A DNA stretch of 38,133 bases from a virus. The position numbers and the translations under genes were made by a program. The notes beneath the pieces were generated by a model. The model searched no databases and had not been told where the DNA came from. It worked only from the letters and a program-made list of their open reading frames with translations. This document shows positions 9,700 to 17,958 of this stretch, piece by piece (positions within the stretch are counted from its first letter, which is position 1; each line of letters begins with the position of its first letter). The stretch lies in IMG/VR virus record IMGVR_UViG_3300035698_007443, positions 1 to 38,133 of that record. The stretch is one strand, 5' to 3'.

Positions 9700-10089
9700 T
9701 TAATCACCCTCTGGCATCAACTTGTCAGCATTCTTTTCTTTCCATGCAGCAAGGTAAGCAGCGGCTTCGTCTTCGTCTGTTACGCCTTCTAGGGTTGCTT
9801 TTTTCGACTTGTCTTTCCCTGTATTGGCAGCGTGAGTAATCAGTGGCGATAGTCCACCACTGCTTTCAGCATCACGAACAACACCTTGTTCATCAGTATA
9901 TGTTTTTCCGCAAAGAAAGCAAGTCTTGTCTCTACGCCTATCGTCGTCTACACAACCATCACAGATATGGGATGCTTTGCTTTTGATGCTGTGATACGCC
10001 AACAGTTCTGCTGCTTGTTCATTTGTTAAATCCAACTGCGATGGCAACGCCCCTAGATGCTCGATGCTTGCATCAACGAGATTGAACAT
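9700..10089 (-). CDS. Small zinc-motif protein in tail-chaperone position
   Basis: The 129-residue protein lies between the tail assembly chaperone and the tape measure, where lambda-type phages encode the frameshifted gpT partner. It contains a CxxC pair (CDGC) and a second pair (CFLCG) about 14 residues later, a likely zinc ribbon. Both the N-terminal SQLDLTNEQAAELLAYHSIK and the C-terminal DEAAAYLAAWKEKNADKL are helical. The ATG at 10089 lies 11 nt past the preceding stop and in the -1 frame relative to it. No canonical X-XXY-YYZ slippery heptamer is visible at the junction, so it may simply be translated on its own. Confidence 0.55.
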   Translation of the reverse strand: MFNLVDASIEHLGALPSQLDLTNEQAAELLAYHSIKSKASHICDGCVDDDRRRDKTCFLCGKTYTDEQGVVRDAESSGGLSPLITHAANTGKDKSKKATLEGVTDEDEAAAYLAAWKEKNADKLMPEGD

Positions 10090-10100
10090 AAAGGGGCTAT

Positions 10101-10547
10101 TTAGAAAATTGACTCCATCTGTCCAAACTCACTTTGAACAGCACTTACCTTTTTGATACTGGCACTCAAAACGGCCAAGTAAGCCGAAGCATCTGCCTGC
10201 AAAAGCTCTATTACCTCGTCTGTCGGTTCTGGTGACACTATACACGATTGCATGATAATCTTATTCTGCGCTTCTCCGTTTATCGTATCTCCGTCCATTG
10301 TTTCCATCATCTTAGTACCATTGCTATAAATCTCAGTCATTGACGGTGTTCTCAAATGGAAACAAATTGGCTTGCCATCTTTGTCCTTTCCAACTTCAAC
10401 ATCTTCGATATCGTCTTCAACATTCTTCTTGAGGAACTGTAGGTCGTCAATGGTTGCAACCCTTGGCTTATTGATAGCATCGTCTATTTCACTAACTGTT
10501 TCTTCCTGCACAACAACATCATCAGCACTTTGCACGTCATCAGACAT
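10101..10547 (-). CDS. Tail assembly chaperone (gpG-like)
   Basis: The 148-residue acidic, mostly helical protein sits between the tail tube and tape measure genes, the conserved place for the tail assembly chaperone that binds the tape measure during tail assembly. The N-terminus is disordered and acidic (VVVQEETVSEIDDAI). A central region FHLRTPSMTEIYSNGTKMME is followed by a helical C-terminal part (LQADASAYLAVLSASIKKVS). The assignment is based on synteny, size and composition. No active-site motif is expected for the family. Confidence 0.65.
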   Translation of the reverse strand: MSDDVQSADDVVVQEETVSEIDDAINKPRVATIDDLQFLKKNVEDDIEDVEVGKDKDGKPICFHLRTPSMTEIYSNGTKMMETMDGDTINGEAQNKIIMQSCIVSPEPTDEVIELLQADASAYLAVLSASIKKVSAVQSEFGQMESIF

Positions 10548-10585
10548 GTCAGGTACTTCCTTTCACAAGTTATAATCCCGTTGAA

Positions 10586-10975
10586 TTACGATGTAGATAT
10601 AGTTGGTGCAGCACCAGCAGACAACACAGTGCATTCTTCCGTCATCGGATTGTCGATGTTGTAAGGCACATTCGTCATCATGCCAGTGCCCAGGAAGCTG
10701 AAGCCCGTGCATGACAGAGACACGACGATGGTTCCACCAGAGATAACGGACATGACGAATTTCGGGGTTGCTGTGAGAAGAGTTGATGCTGTAACTCTCC
10801 AGTCGAATGTTCCGAATTCCCTCATCTTCCAGTTGTCCTGAGCGGCAGTAACGTCGATCTCGTCTGCTGTTATCTCAAGCGATGCTGTTCTGAAAATGGC
10901 TAGTACATCAGCGCCATCAACAGTCATCACTGTTACGTCTTCTTTTGCTGTATGTCGTTCAGTAATCGCAGCCAT
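10586..10975 (-). CDS. Major tail tube protein
   Basis: The 129-residue protein has typical small tail-tube character. It starts with beta-rich TVMTVDGADVLAIFRTASLE, continues with an EIDVTAAQD stretch and GTFDWRVTAS, and ends with strands containing VVSLSCTGFSFLG. Tube proteins of this type assemble hexameric rings stacked on the tape measure. The start is well supported by AGGAGG seven nt before the ATG. The first 43 bp overlap the end of the GT2 glycosyltransferase gene, so the two reading frames share DNA. Position just upstream of the chaperone supports the call. Confidence 0.7.
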   Translation of the reverse strand: MAAITERHTAKEDVTVMTVDGADVLAIFRTASLEITADEIDVTAAQDNWKMREFGTFDWRVTASTLLTATPKFVMSVISGGTIVVSLSCTGFSFLGTGMMTNVPYNIDNPMTEECTVLSAGAAPTISTS

Positions 10976-11760
10976 TTAGGTTCCTCCTCAGACGTAAAGC
11001 GAATTGCGTCGTCTCGCCCTCTGTCTTGAGTATTCCTCGGCGCACGTTGTAGACTTGCGCTGCGTGAGTGTGTGAATGTAGTTGTATTGCACCAAGTATC
11101 CCACCCAGCAGCTAATGCTCTCATGCAGTAATCTGAATCCGAATTATACAGATAGTATTTCTCGTTAAGCAAGCCTATTTCCGAAATCATATCAACGCGC
11201 AGAGCAGCCACAGCAAATGTCACCCAGTGGCACTTGTGTGGTGCATTGTGATCGATGGTGTCGTGGACAAATCTGGTTGCACATAGCCCATCATTCGACA
11301 ACACCGACACATCTTCAGTCACAGAATATACACGCGGCCATAACAACAATATTGGTTTTGGAGCTACCCTGCCACCTGAATGTAACACATCTCCAAACGG
11401 GCTTAACAACTTAGCCCCAACTATACCACATCTTTCATTGTTATGCAAACTATCAAGCAAAAGGCTATCCCACTTATCAGGACACTGCACATCGGGGTTA
11501 ATAATGAATATCCAATCGGAAACACCTTTGTCGAGCAACGTGTTAATGCCCTGGTTGATACCAGCCGTAAACCCAGAGTTTTCATCGTTGGCATGAACAA
11601 CATAATCAGCATTTCCGAGTAGCCGAACAGAACCATCAGTAGATGCATTGTCAACAACTGTTATTGTTGTTGGATATACCACACTGCTCACAACAGTGTT
11701 GAAATTGGCTTTGATATCAGGCTCAGAGTTATATGTCAGATAGACTATTCCATTATTCAC
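10933..11760 (-). CDS. Glycosyltransferase family 2
   Basis: The 275-residue GT-A enzyme resembles rhamnosyl/galactofuranosyl-type GT2 proteins. Nucleotide-sugar binding motifs are visible: VYLTYNSEP at the start, TVVDNASTDGSVRLL near residue 35, and the metal-binding region WIFIINPDVQCPD. Later residues include KYYLYNSDSDYCMRALAAGW, which corresponds to the conserved D-x-D-acceptor loop of this group. It likely adds a sugar to a virion protein or surface glycan. It is embedded among tail genes and overlaps the tail tube gene by 43 bp at its 3' end. Sugar and acceptor cannot be read from sequence. Confidence 0.85.
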   Translation of the reverse strand: MNNGIVYLTYNSEPDIKANFNTVVSSVVYPTTITVVDNASTDGSVRLLGNADYVVHANDENSGFTAGINQGINTLLDKGVSDWIFIINPDVQCPDKWDSLLLDSLHNNERCGIVGAKLLSPFGDVLHSGGRVAPKPILLLWPRVYSVTEDVSVLSNDGLCATRFVHDTIDHNAPHKCHWVTFAVAALRVDMISEIGLLNEKYYLYNSDSDYCMRALAAGWDTWCNTTTFTHSRSASLQRAPRNTQDRGRDDAIRFTSEEEPKWLRLLNDIQQKKT

Positions 11761-11966
11761 TCGGACAGTCTCTCCCTGCCATCGGTGTCATATTGCTTAA
11801 CCGCTACTTTTTTCTTCTCTCCATCTTCTTCTATTTCAACAACAACGTTGGTAGCGCCTATTGCCGCGAGAAGTGTAGAGATAACATCAATACTTGTTTC
11901 ATCTCCTTGTTCTCGTTCTACAGCAATAATAGAACCATCATTCATCATTACCTTGATTATGTTCAT
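11757..11966 (-). CDS. Small hypothetical protein
   Basis: The 69-residue product (MNIIKVMMNDGSIIAVEREQ) is acidic then lysine-rich, with predicted strands and one helix (VISTLLAAIGATNVVVEI). It overlaps the end of the GT9 gene by 29 bp and abuts the start of the GT2 gene by 4 bp, so all three are probably co-translated. It is not recognised. It may be an accessory to the neighbouring glycosyltransferases, but only context supports that. Confidence 0.5.
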   Translation of the reverse strand: MNIIKVMMNDGSIIAVEREQGDETSIDVISTLLAAIGATNVVVEIEEDGEKKKVAVKQYDTDGRERLSE

Positions 11967-13035
11967 GGTAGACCTCCATCAATCTGCTTGCTACTTTGTC
12001 TGGGTCTAAGTCAGTGTATGCCTTACACCACGGATATGTACATGGTGGTGCTTCCTGTACAGACAGACATGGAGAACAATCAACATCACCTTGTATGTAT
12101 TCAACTGTCGGGTAATTCGATGTTCTCACAGAACCGTCTGTGAGTCCGAACAGTCCAAGCGTCGGTATATGCAACGACCCTGCAATATGAAGCGCCGCAG
12201 TATCAACAGTCAAAACAGCATCCATTTGGCTCACAAACGCCACGAAATTCTCAGTGGTGGTCAATACCCCACACATGTCTTGAATGTGCTCAGGCGGCTC
12301 ACACACGTTCTTATCATCATTCACAAACACTGTCCTATGTTCTGGAGTGCCTAATATGTAGCACGAACACCCTTTTTCCACGAGTGACAACATGATAAAC
12401 ACACCAGTATATGGTGGCAAGCTCCTGTAATGGTCCATCGAATTCATCTGGATACCTATAGCCATCCTGTCTTGATCTATGAATTGAGAGATAGGGCCAA
12501 CCAATTCATTGGGCACGGAAGGTGCCGATGGTATTCTTGGTGGTTCAATACCAAGGTGTTCTGCAAAGTTGTCAGACAACTCCTTTTGAACACTCAGTCT
12601 GTCGAGTTCCGCAATGTTTATCCATGCGTCGTAGTAGTCTGCAATCTCTTTTCTCACTGGGTAATCCCATATTTGGTCATACCATGGTTTCAGAAGAGCA
12701 GCGTCTGTAACAGACGAGACTATGCCAATTTCGACATCTGGATACTTATGACGAAAGTCTCTCATGCACGGTCTGAGATTGATCACGTCTCCAATACCGC
12801 CTGGAAAAAAGACAAGCAGCCTCTTTGATTTCTTCGAGTCAAATAACTTGTCTTCAAGTGGTGTAAGCATACAATCGTTGTCGATAAACTTAATTTTCTG
12901 TGCAATCAACTCGGTACAAACATATGGCTTTTTCTCATCAAGCAGCATGAACGCCGCTATTACTCCACCTCTTGCTACTGGACTTGCTAACGACTTAGAT
13001 GTTCTTATCTCAAACAACTGTCGATGTGCTGACAT
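11938..13035 (-). CDS. Glycosyltransferase family 9 (heptosyltransferase-like)
   Basis: The product, about 365 residues, is a GT-B fold enzyme of the LPS heptosyltransferase family. The N-terminal half contains LLVFFPGGIGDVINLRPCM, the acceptor-side glycine loop, and YPDVEIGIVSS. The C-terminal half contains AVLTVDTAALHIAGSLHIPT and LGLFGLTDG, the nucleotide-sugar binding signature (D-T-x-x-x-H-x-A). A cysteine-rich tail (VDCSPC then CTYPWCKAY) is common in this family. The start at 13035 is chosen because AGGAGG sits five nt upstream and the ATG overlaps the previous stop as TAATG. A longer in-frame start exists but lacks this signal. With HldE-like enzymes in the same genome, ADP-heptose is a plausible donor. 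Confidence 0.85.
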   Translation of the reverse strand: MSAHRQLFEIRTSKSLASPVARGGVIAAFMLLDEKKPYVCTELIAQKIKFIDNDCMLTPLEDKLFDSKKSKRLLVFFPGGIGDVINLRPCMRDFRHKYPDVEIGIVSSVTDAALLKPWYDQIWDYPVRKEIADYYDAWINIAELDRLSVQKELSDNFAEHLGIEPPRIPSAPSVPNELVGPISQFIDQDRMAIGIQMNSMDHYRSLPPYTGVFIMLSLVEKGCSCYILGTPEHRTVFVNDDKNVCEPPEHIQDMCGVLTTTENFVAFVSQMDAVLTVDTAALHIAGSLHIPTLGLFGLTDGSVRTSNYPTVEYIQGDVDCSPCLSVQEAPPCTYPWCKAYTDLDPDKVASRLMEVYHEHNQGNDE

Positions 13036-13634
13036 TACTTCCTCCTGAAACCTGCATCCTTGAGTATTCTGGTATGGTTTCGTGCTATGATGCCCTCTTC
13101 CATGCCTTTTTGTGCAATCCATCTGCCAAATGTACGAGCCACCATGTGTGCTCCACTTGCCCCTGTCCAACCTTCTCTCAACGCTTTAGGCAAAGCTATT
13201 GGTGGAAGCTCTGGTGCATATGGCTTCATCTTTGCATCTGTGCCAAGAGCAATGGTTACTTCTCCCTGTGTACTACTGTTTTCCACTTCTGTAAACGAGT
13301 TCCTAAACAGACGACCTCTGCCGCCAGTCATGTTATTCTTTTTCCAAAACGCTTGGATGGCACCAGGGTCCAACCACTCCTGCGGGTTTACTTTCCGTAG
13401 GTCACGAGAGCCAGCACCGCCACCATACATACCGTAGTGTCTTTCATTGAAGTAGGCAACCTGCATTGAGTGAGTTTGACCCTCGCTGGCTTCTAGACAC
13501 TTTCTAAGCAGTGTCTTCGTGTCCCTCTTTATCTTAGTACGAGATGATCCAAGCAAGTCTCTTGCAAGAGCGCTGGATCGTGTCTTGCAGCGACGAGCTA
13601 ATCTTATCCATTCAGTAAAATCTATGCGTATCAT
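13035..13634 (-). CDS. Tail completion/minor tail protein (HK97 gp10-like)
   Basis: The 199-residue basic protein starts MIRIDFTEWIRLARRCKTRS. It has a long helical N-terminus typical of HK97 gp10-like tail-completion proteins, a glycine-rich centre (YGMYGGGAGSRD), then beta strands including GEVTIALGTDAKMKPYAPEL. It lies between the tail terminator and the tail tube, where that family is usually found. It shares 1-bp TAATG junctions with both neighbours, so translation is coupled. The family call is by position and general character. Confidence 0.5.
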   Translation of the reverse strand: MIRIDFTEWIRLARRCKTRSSALARDLLGSSRTKIKRDTKTLLRKCLEASEGQTHSMQVAYFNERHYGMYGGGAGSRDLRKVNPQEWLDPGAIQAFWKKNNMTGGRGRLFRNSFTEVENSSTQGEVTIALGTDAKMKPYAPELPPIALPKALREGWTGASGAHMVARTFGRWIAQKGMEEGIIARNHTRILKDAGFRRK

Positions 13635-14149
13635 TAGAAATTCACCTCTGCATCAATGTTCAGCAGAGCGCTTGCTGTGTTGTACTGTCCGTTAGTCAAT
13701 ACAGATATGATCTTTCCCAGTTCATCATCTTGAGAAATGCCACCCCAATCCACAGTGATGATATCTGTCAGTCCTATCTTGTCAGCAGCCATGATGTTAT
13801 CAACCACTTTACAGATTGCTTCATATGCAACTTCTTGTGCTCTCTTTCCGACTGTGGTTTCAGCAACGTAAAATAGTCTCGCTGTATATGTTACGGAATA
13901 CTGTTTTCCATCTATCCCAGTAATACTTGGCCACCCCATACGAGAGATGAATAGTCCTGGAAAATCAGTGTCAGGATCGTCGGGAAACACCGGAGGCTCT
14001 CCTTCTATCTTCTTGTTAATCGTTAATGCATGTGTTGCACCAGCACCAGCAGTTGCCCCGACAGCCCAATTGCTATAGTAAAACAATCCAGCAACTGCCG
14101 GAGTATGTCCCATGATTTTGTTGCCCATGTCGTATAATTGCGTAGACAT
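13634..14149 (-). CDS. Tail terminator/minor tail protein
   Basis: The 171-residue protein lies after the head-closure candidate and before the gp10-like gene, which is the tail terminator position. It has alternating alpha/beta segments: YSVTYTARLFYVAETTVGKR is followed by a helix QEVAYEAICKVVDNIMAADK and a strand LTDIITVDWGG. Strand-helix-strand is the basic fold of gpU-like terminators that cap the tail tube. The assignment is by synteny and inferred secondary structure only. Confidence 0.5.
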   Translation of the reverse strand: MSTQLYDMGNKIMGHTPAVAGLFYYSNWAVGATAGAGATHALTINKKIEGEPPVFPDDPDTDFPGLFISRMGWPSITGIDGKQYSVTYTARLFYVAETTVGKRAQEVAYEAICKVVDNIMAADKIGLTDIITVDWGGISQDDELGKIISVLTNGQYNTASALLNIDAEVNF

Positions 14150-14158
14150 AGATGTCTC

Positions 14159-14494
14159 CTATTGCATCGCCGACCTACGAATGTCTGCCTGCTTGTGGTC
14201 TATGCCAGCAGAAAAGTTCTTGGGATTACTATATGAACGTGGATGACTGGTAACTTCCCATACATCTCCGTTGCTGTCTGTAAGAACATCGCCAGTCTCT
14301 ATGTCAGCACTTCCACCGATGAAGAGTAAACCATTGTCAACTTCTGCTGGACCCATAGCAGTATAGATAAGTGGTGATACCTTTTCTGGTGATACCAAGC
14401 AAGCCTCATCTGTTAATGGAGTGGTGTTGGCACCTCTAACACCAGTGTCGTCAAAAGCTCCCCTGACGGAGCTAACTGTGTGTGGGAAATACAT
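14159..14494 (-). CDS. Head closure / head-tail joining protein
   Basis: The 111-residue mostly beta protein starts MYFPHTVSSVRGAFDDTGVR. The stretches FIGGSADIETGDVLTDSNGD and VWEVTSHPRSYSN are typical of head-tail stopper proteins (SPP1 gp16/HK97 gp7-like), which contain a small beta barrel with a phrase like 'GD-x-x-x-D-x-x-G-x-x-W-x-V'. It follows the connector adaptor gene by 3 nt. Its predicted role is to close the portal after DNA packaging and provide the tail docking surface. Confidence 0.55.
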   Translation of the reverse strand: MYFPHTVSSVRGAFDDTGVRGANTTPLTDEACLVSPEKVSPLIYTAMGPAEVDNGLLFIGGSADIETGDVLTDSNGDVWEVTSHPRSYSNPKNFSAGIDHKQADIRRSAMQ

Positions 14495-14497
14495 GTC

Positions 14498-15199
14498 TTA
14501 GCTCCTTTGTCCTACATACGCATTTGCGATCTGGTTTCGAACTCTGGAAAGTTTCTTTTCAGCATACCTCATTAACACATTTGTTCCGACACTATCTACC
14601 TTGTACGAACCAGCGGTCCATCCCCCGCCGCCCTGTGTCATCATTTGGCTTACGGCAATGGATTCTTGACCAAGAGCGTACACCAACTCTTGAAACCTGA
14701 AATCTGTTATGTCATCAAGATTACTAAGTGTCTTTGCCGAAGCATAAAACACTGCAACCTTTATTCCTGCAGTAGACGGGACTGGGATGAGGGAGATTTT
14801 GCCATTGACTATATCCCAGTGTCCACCAAACTGCTTGTGCATGTTGGCGAGTGCTTGATTATTGATGACAATCTCAGAGTAACTGTATACATCCATCGTT
14901 CTCAGCAAAACCTCTTTGTACAGATCGCCAAGAGATGATGAATAGTCTGGATGCCAACCCACATCAATTATCCATCTTGCAGCAGAAGGTACCGAATAGT
15001 CCTGTTGATCGACCACAGTTGTAATACAATCACTTGATGTAGTCATAACCATGTTTGGTTTGTAGAATGACCACTCGTCAAGCGCACGACCGATAATGTC
15101 TAAGAGTTTATCATCGTCCAATTGTGTTGACGATATACCTCTCGCCCTAATGTCTTTTATGAGTTTAGACTCGTCAATTGCTTCAACTGGAGTCAACAT
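14498..15199 (-). CDS. Head-tail adaptor protein
   Basis: The 233-residue protein has a helical N-terminus (TPVEAIDESKLIKDIRARGI followed by LDDDKLLDIIGRALDEW) and a helical C-terminus (DFRFQELVYALGQESIAVSQ). This arrangement is typical of gp6/gp15-like connector adaptor proteins that form a ring under the portal. It sits after the capsid region and a glycosyltransferase, and before the head-closure candidate. Called from order and secondary-structure character. Confidence 0.55.
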   Translation of the reverse strand: MLTPVEAIDESKLIKDIRARGISSTQLDDDKLLDIIGRALDEWSFYKPNMVMTTSSDCITTVVDQQDYSVPSAARWIIDVGWHPDYSSSLGDLYKEVLLRTMDVYSYSEIVINNQALANMHKQFGGHWDIVNGKISLIPVPSTAGIKVAVFYASAKTLSNLDDITDFRFQELVYALGQESIAVSQMMTQGGGGWTAGSYKVDSVGTNVLMRYAEKKLSRVRNQIANAYVGQRS

Positions 15200-15214
15200 A
15201 ATGCATTACATCCT

Positions 15215-16222
15215 TTATGCCCGACATCTTCTCCATGCATCTCTAACAGCGCTGGCGAAGACCTTTGTGGTTTCACTTAACGCCCACTTCTTGTACTTTC
15301 CTCGTACTATTGGGCGTTCGTTATACATCCACTGCATCATTTCAGTCAGGTGTACCCAATCTGGCTCTGCCCATAATGCATAGTCAGCCTTGACATGTGT
15401 AGCCCTAACAAGTTTCTTCACGTCTATACCCCATATGCCATTGTCATCTATATAGTCAACAGGTCCACCCCATCTTGTTGTCAACACCGGGGTGCCAACA
15501 GCAGCGGCTTCTATCTGTGGTGCTCCAAAGCCTTCTCCACGAGATGGTTGAACCAAACAATCTGTTGACCTGTAGAGTTCAAGCATTTGCTCGTCAGTAT
15601 AATCCTTGTCAATTACTACAATCCTATCATCGTCGGTTTTCGGTATCCATCTCGTGTCTCTCGTCTTGATGGTCAGGCGTACATCTTCTTCATCAGGGAA
15701 TGCAGCAATGAAAGAACGAACCAATACATCGACACCTTTGCGTGGGCTCATCACGCCAACTGATGCAAATTCAAATATGTCAGTTTGCTTTCTTTTCCTT
15801 GCACGCTTGTAGAGATCATCATTATATCCCCAGGGAACAATTCTTGTCTTCGGGTTGTGTTTTGAAAACACGTTGGCACAAAATGTACTTGGAACCCATA
15901 CTTCATCTGCATAGGAGATTTCGGTTTTCCATTCTCCTGGCAAATTGTTAGCCTCATACATGCTATAGATAACTTTGTAGTTTGTACCAAGCGATGTAAC
16001 ATGTGTCGGGTATCCAATGAGTACGCCAAGCCGAGTAAACGATGGAGTGTTTGTCAGCATTGCCTTATCTTCATCTGGAAGTCCATCAGCAACATGGTTA
16101 GCTATTGGCCGAACCTCCATGTTAAAATTCTTCATTTTCTTCAGTCTACGAATCATTCCCAATGCGCCTTTTGAATATCCTGTATACTGAGCAAATGGTG
16201 CCAATATGCGAACCTGAGACAT
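15215..16222 (-). CDS. Glycosyltransferase family 4 (group 1)
   Basis: The 335-residue GT-B enzyme begins MSQVRILAPFAQYTGYSKGA. It carries the group 1 nucleotide-sugar signature in VQPSRGEGFGAPQIEAAAVG then TPVLTTRWGGPVDYI (E-x-7-E type). FASVGVMSPRKGVDVLVRSF is the usual start of the donor-binding domain. It transfers a sugar to an unknown acceptor. The gene lies between the major capsid protein and the head-tail adaptor, and its own GGAG precedes the ATG. Placement inside the head module suggests capsid glycosylation, although LPS or host-surface modification is also possible. Confidence 0.88.
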   Translation of the reverse strand: MSQVRILAPFAQYTGYSKGALGMIRRLKKMKNFNMEVRPIANHVADGLPDEDKAMLTNTPSFTRLGVLIGYPTHVTSLGTNYKVIYSMYEANNLPGEWKTEISYADEVWVPSTFCANVFSKHNPKTRIVPWGYNDDLYKRARKRKQTDIFEFASVGVMSPRKGVDVLVRSFIAAFPDEEDVRLTIKTRDTRWIPKTDDDRIVVIDKDYTDEQMLELYRSTDCLVQPSRGEGFGAPQIEAAAVGTPVLTTRWGGPVDYIDDNGIWGIDVKKLVRATHVKADYALWAEPDWVHLTEMMQWMYNERPIVRGKYKKWALSETTKVFASAVRDAWRRCRA

Positions 16223-16277
16223 TTTTTCACATCTCCATGTCGTTGTTAGTTACTTTGCAATATATTGTATCAAAAAT

Positions 16278-16310
16278 AAACGCGCATGGCAAGTTTCTCC
16301 ATGCGCGTTT
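16278..16310 (-). terminator. Intrinsic terminator after major capsid gene
   Basis: A perfect 12-bp stem (AAACGCGCATGG / CCATGCGCGTTT) with a 9-nt loop follows the capsid stop codon at 16336. On the minus strand it is followed by ATTTTTG. It should separate abundant capsid mRNA from the downstream GT4 and connector genes. Confidence 0.85.
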
Positions 16311-16335
16311 CACCATATCGTCTTCTACTTCGTCA

Positions 16336-17958
16336 TTATGTTGCCCAAGCGTCAACGCCCTGTGCGCCACGACTGATTGTCAGCGTGGCAAGTCCGTCAC
16401 CCTGCAGAATCTTCATGCCATTTCTGCTGTTGACAGAGCGCTTGTGCTTGTTGGTTTCGGCGTCGTAGTCAACTTCTGAAATGTACAGCGGGATATATGG
16501 TGAGAAAACAGCCGCCGTATGGTTCCAAGACGGTGGCTTGTAACCGATGAGCATGGTGTTTGCATTGAACCATGTTGACTCGTAGACCTGATAGGTTCCA
16601 GATACACCAGCTTTCTTCATGCCGAAGCCAAACTGGTTGGCAGGAGCCTTGTCGGGTGTCCAATCACCCATTGCGGAAAACTGAGATGTCGTGTTTGCGT
16701 CACAGACAATCCAGTCACCACGGAGATACATCTTCTCGCCAATCGAGCCAGATGTCTTATTGATCCAGTCTGCGAGACCGGCACTGTTCCAGTTTTGCTG
16801 GCCATCCCAGGCGGTTGGCATTGTAGTTCCATATGTGTTGGTGGCAGCGGACGCCCCAGCACGCATCAACTCAAGGAAACTACCATTAAGCTCACGGGCG
16901 ATCTGATCAACACAGGCAGTGATCATTTCACGATCTGCATCAAGGTTGTAGTAAGCCATCATGTCCTGCATTACAACTGATGTCAGATCGTAGTAGATTG
17001 ACTTTTCAGTAGCAGTAATGGTCTGGTGAGACATCTCGAAACTTGCCTGTGACTTAGTAGCTGCCTCAATGTGATCCGCCCATGACGTGTCAAACGCATC
17101 AGAGTCGTCAAAATCATCACCATCAGGTGTTCCAGACGCATACTGGAAGTCAAGGAAGTATACCCGTCCCTCTGGGGTTGGAATAGGCTGCACAGAAGCG
17201 ATTTCGTAAGGAATCAGTTTCGGAAACAGAGACCGGATAATCGGCAACACATAGGGAATGGTTGTTCCAAGAGCAGTTGTTGTAGTTGCTATTTCAAGTG
17301 TTCTACGCAGTCCTTGTTTCGTGCAGGCATTGAAATACATTGGGAACTGACCCTGCATGGTTTCCATCATCTGATTCCAAATATACATTGGATTACCAGG
17401 GTTCTCAACACCAGTATCCTCAATGCCTGCTCTGAGATCAGTGAGAACACCATTAACAGTATCTGGTCTCTCTGTGCCTTCGTGTTCGATATGAGGCATC
17501 CATCTGTTATCATTCGTATTACGATTTGCTTCATAACCCAAACCAGTAATGGCAATACCATCATACTGAGTCGGAGCAAATGCGTTTTCAACCTGTGGAG
17601 TAATATCAGCAGCAACTGCCGCGACTTCATCCACTGTCGTGCATTTGTCAAAATGGACAGTCATAATCTTCGCTACATCTTCTCTGCCCTTAGCGATAGA
17701 CTCGATTGCCGCTGCCTTTGCAGCGTTAAGTTCTGTTGCGCTTCGTGCGGCCTCAACGGCAGCAGTAGCGACCTCAGTTGCCTGTGATGCCATGTCAGCA
17801 CGAACCTGCGCCATAAACGCCTCAGCGTCGAATGCTGGGGCCGCTGGCGTCTGTTCCTGCGTAACTGGCTCTGGAGCAACTGACACTTCAGGTGTTGGCG
17901 GAGCAACAGGAGGCGTATCAACAGTCTGTTCCTCTGTGCCTACAATTTCTTCGGCCAT
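16336..17958 (-). CDS. Internally initiated scaffold + major capsid protein
   Basis: An in-frame ATG at 17958, inside the protease-capsid fusion, is preceded by GGAGGT with a 7-nt spacer, the best ribosome binding site in the region. Translation from it would give a 540-residue protein beginning MAEEIVGTEEQTVDTPPVAP. It would have a Pro/Val/Thr-rich then Ala-rich helical scaffold-like segment (EAFMAQVRADMASQATEVAT) and the major capsid domain. Nested scaffold genes inside protease genes are known in lambda-like phages (Nu3 in C). Here the nested product would also include the capsid protein. Inference: this start supplies most capsid subunits, and the full-length fusion supplies few protease copies. 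Confidence 0.7.
   Translation of the reverse strand: MAEEIVGTEEQTVDTPPVAPPTPEVSVAPEPVTQEQTPAAPAFDAEAFMAQVRADMASQATEVATAAVEAARSATELNAAKAAAIESIAKGREDVAKIMTVHFDKCTTVDEVAAVAADITPQVENAFAPTQYDGIAITGLGYEANRNTNDNRWMPHIEHEGTERPDTVNGVLTDLRAGIEDTGVENPGNPMYIWNQMMETMQGQFPMYFNACTKQGLRRTLEIATTTTALGTTIPYVLPIIRSLFPKLIPYEIASVQPIPTPEGRVYFLDFQYASGTPDGDDFDDSDAFDTSWADHIEAATKSQASFEMSHQTITATEKSIYYDLTSVVMQDMMAYYNLDADREMITACVDQIARELNGSFLELMRAGASAATNTYGTTMPTAWDGQQNWNSAGLADWINKTSGSIGEKMYLRGDWIVCDANTTSQFSAMGDWTPDKAPANQFGFGMKKAGVSGTYQVYESTWFNANTMLIGYKPPSWNHTAAVFSPYIPLYISEVDYDAETNKHKRSVNSRNGMKILQGDGLATLTISRGAQGVDAWAT

Noticed and set aside
10081-10130. Programmed -1 frameshift joining the two tail-chaperone-position genes
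   Set aside because: The frames have the right relation, but no canonical slippery heptamer is present and the second gene has its own ATG; left open, not claimed.
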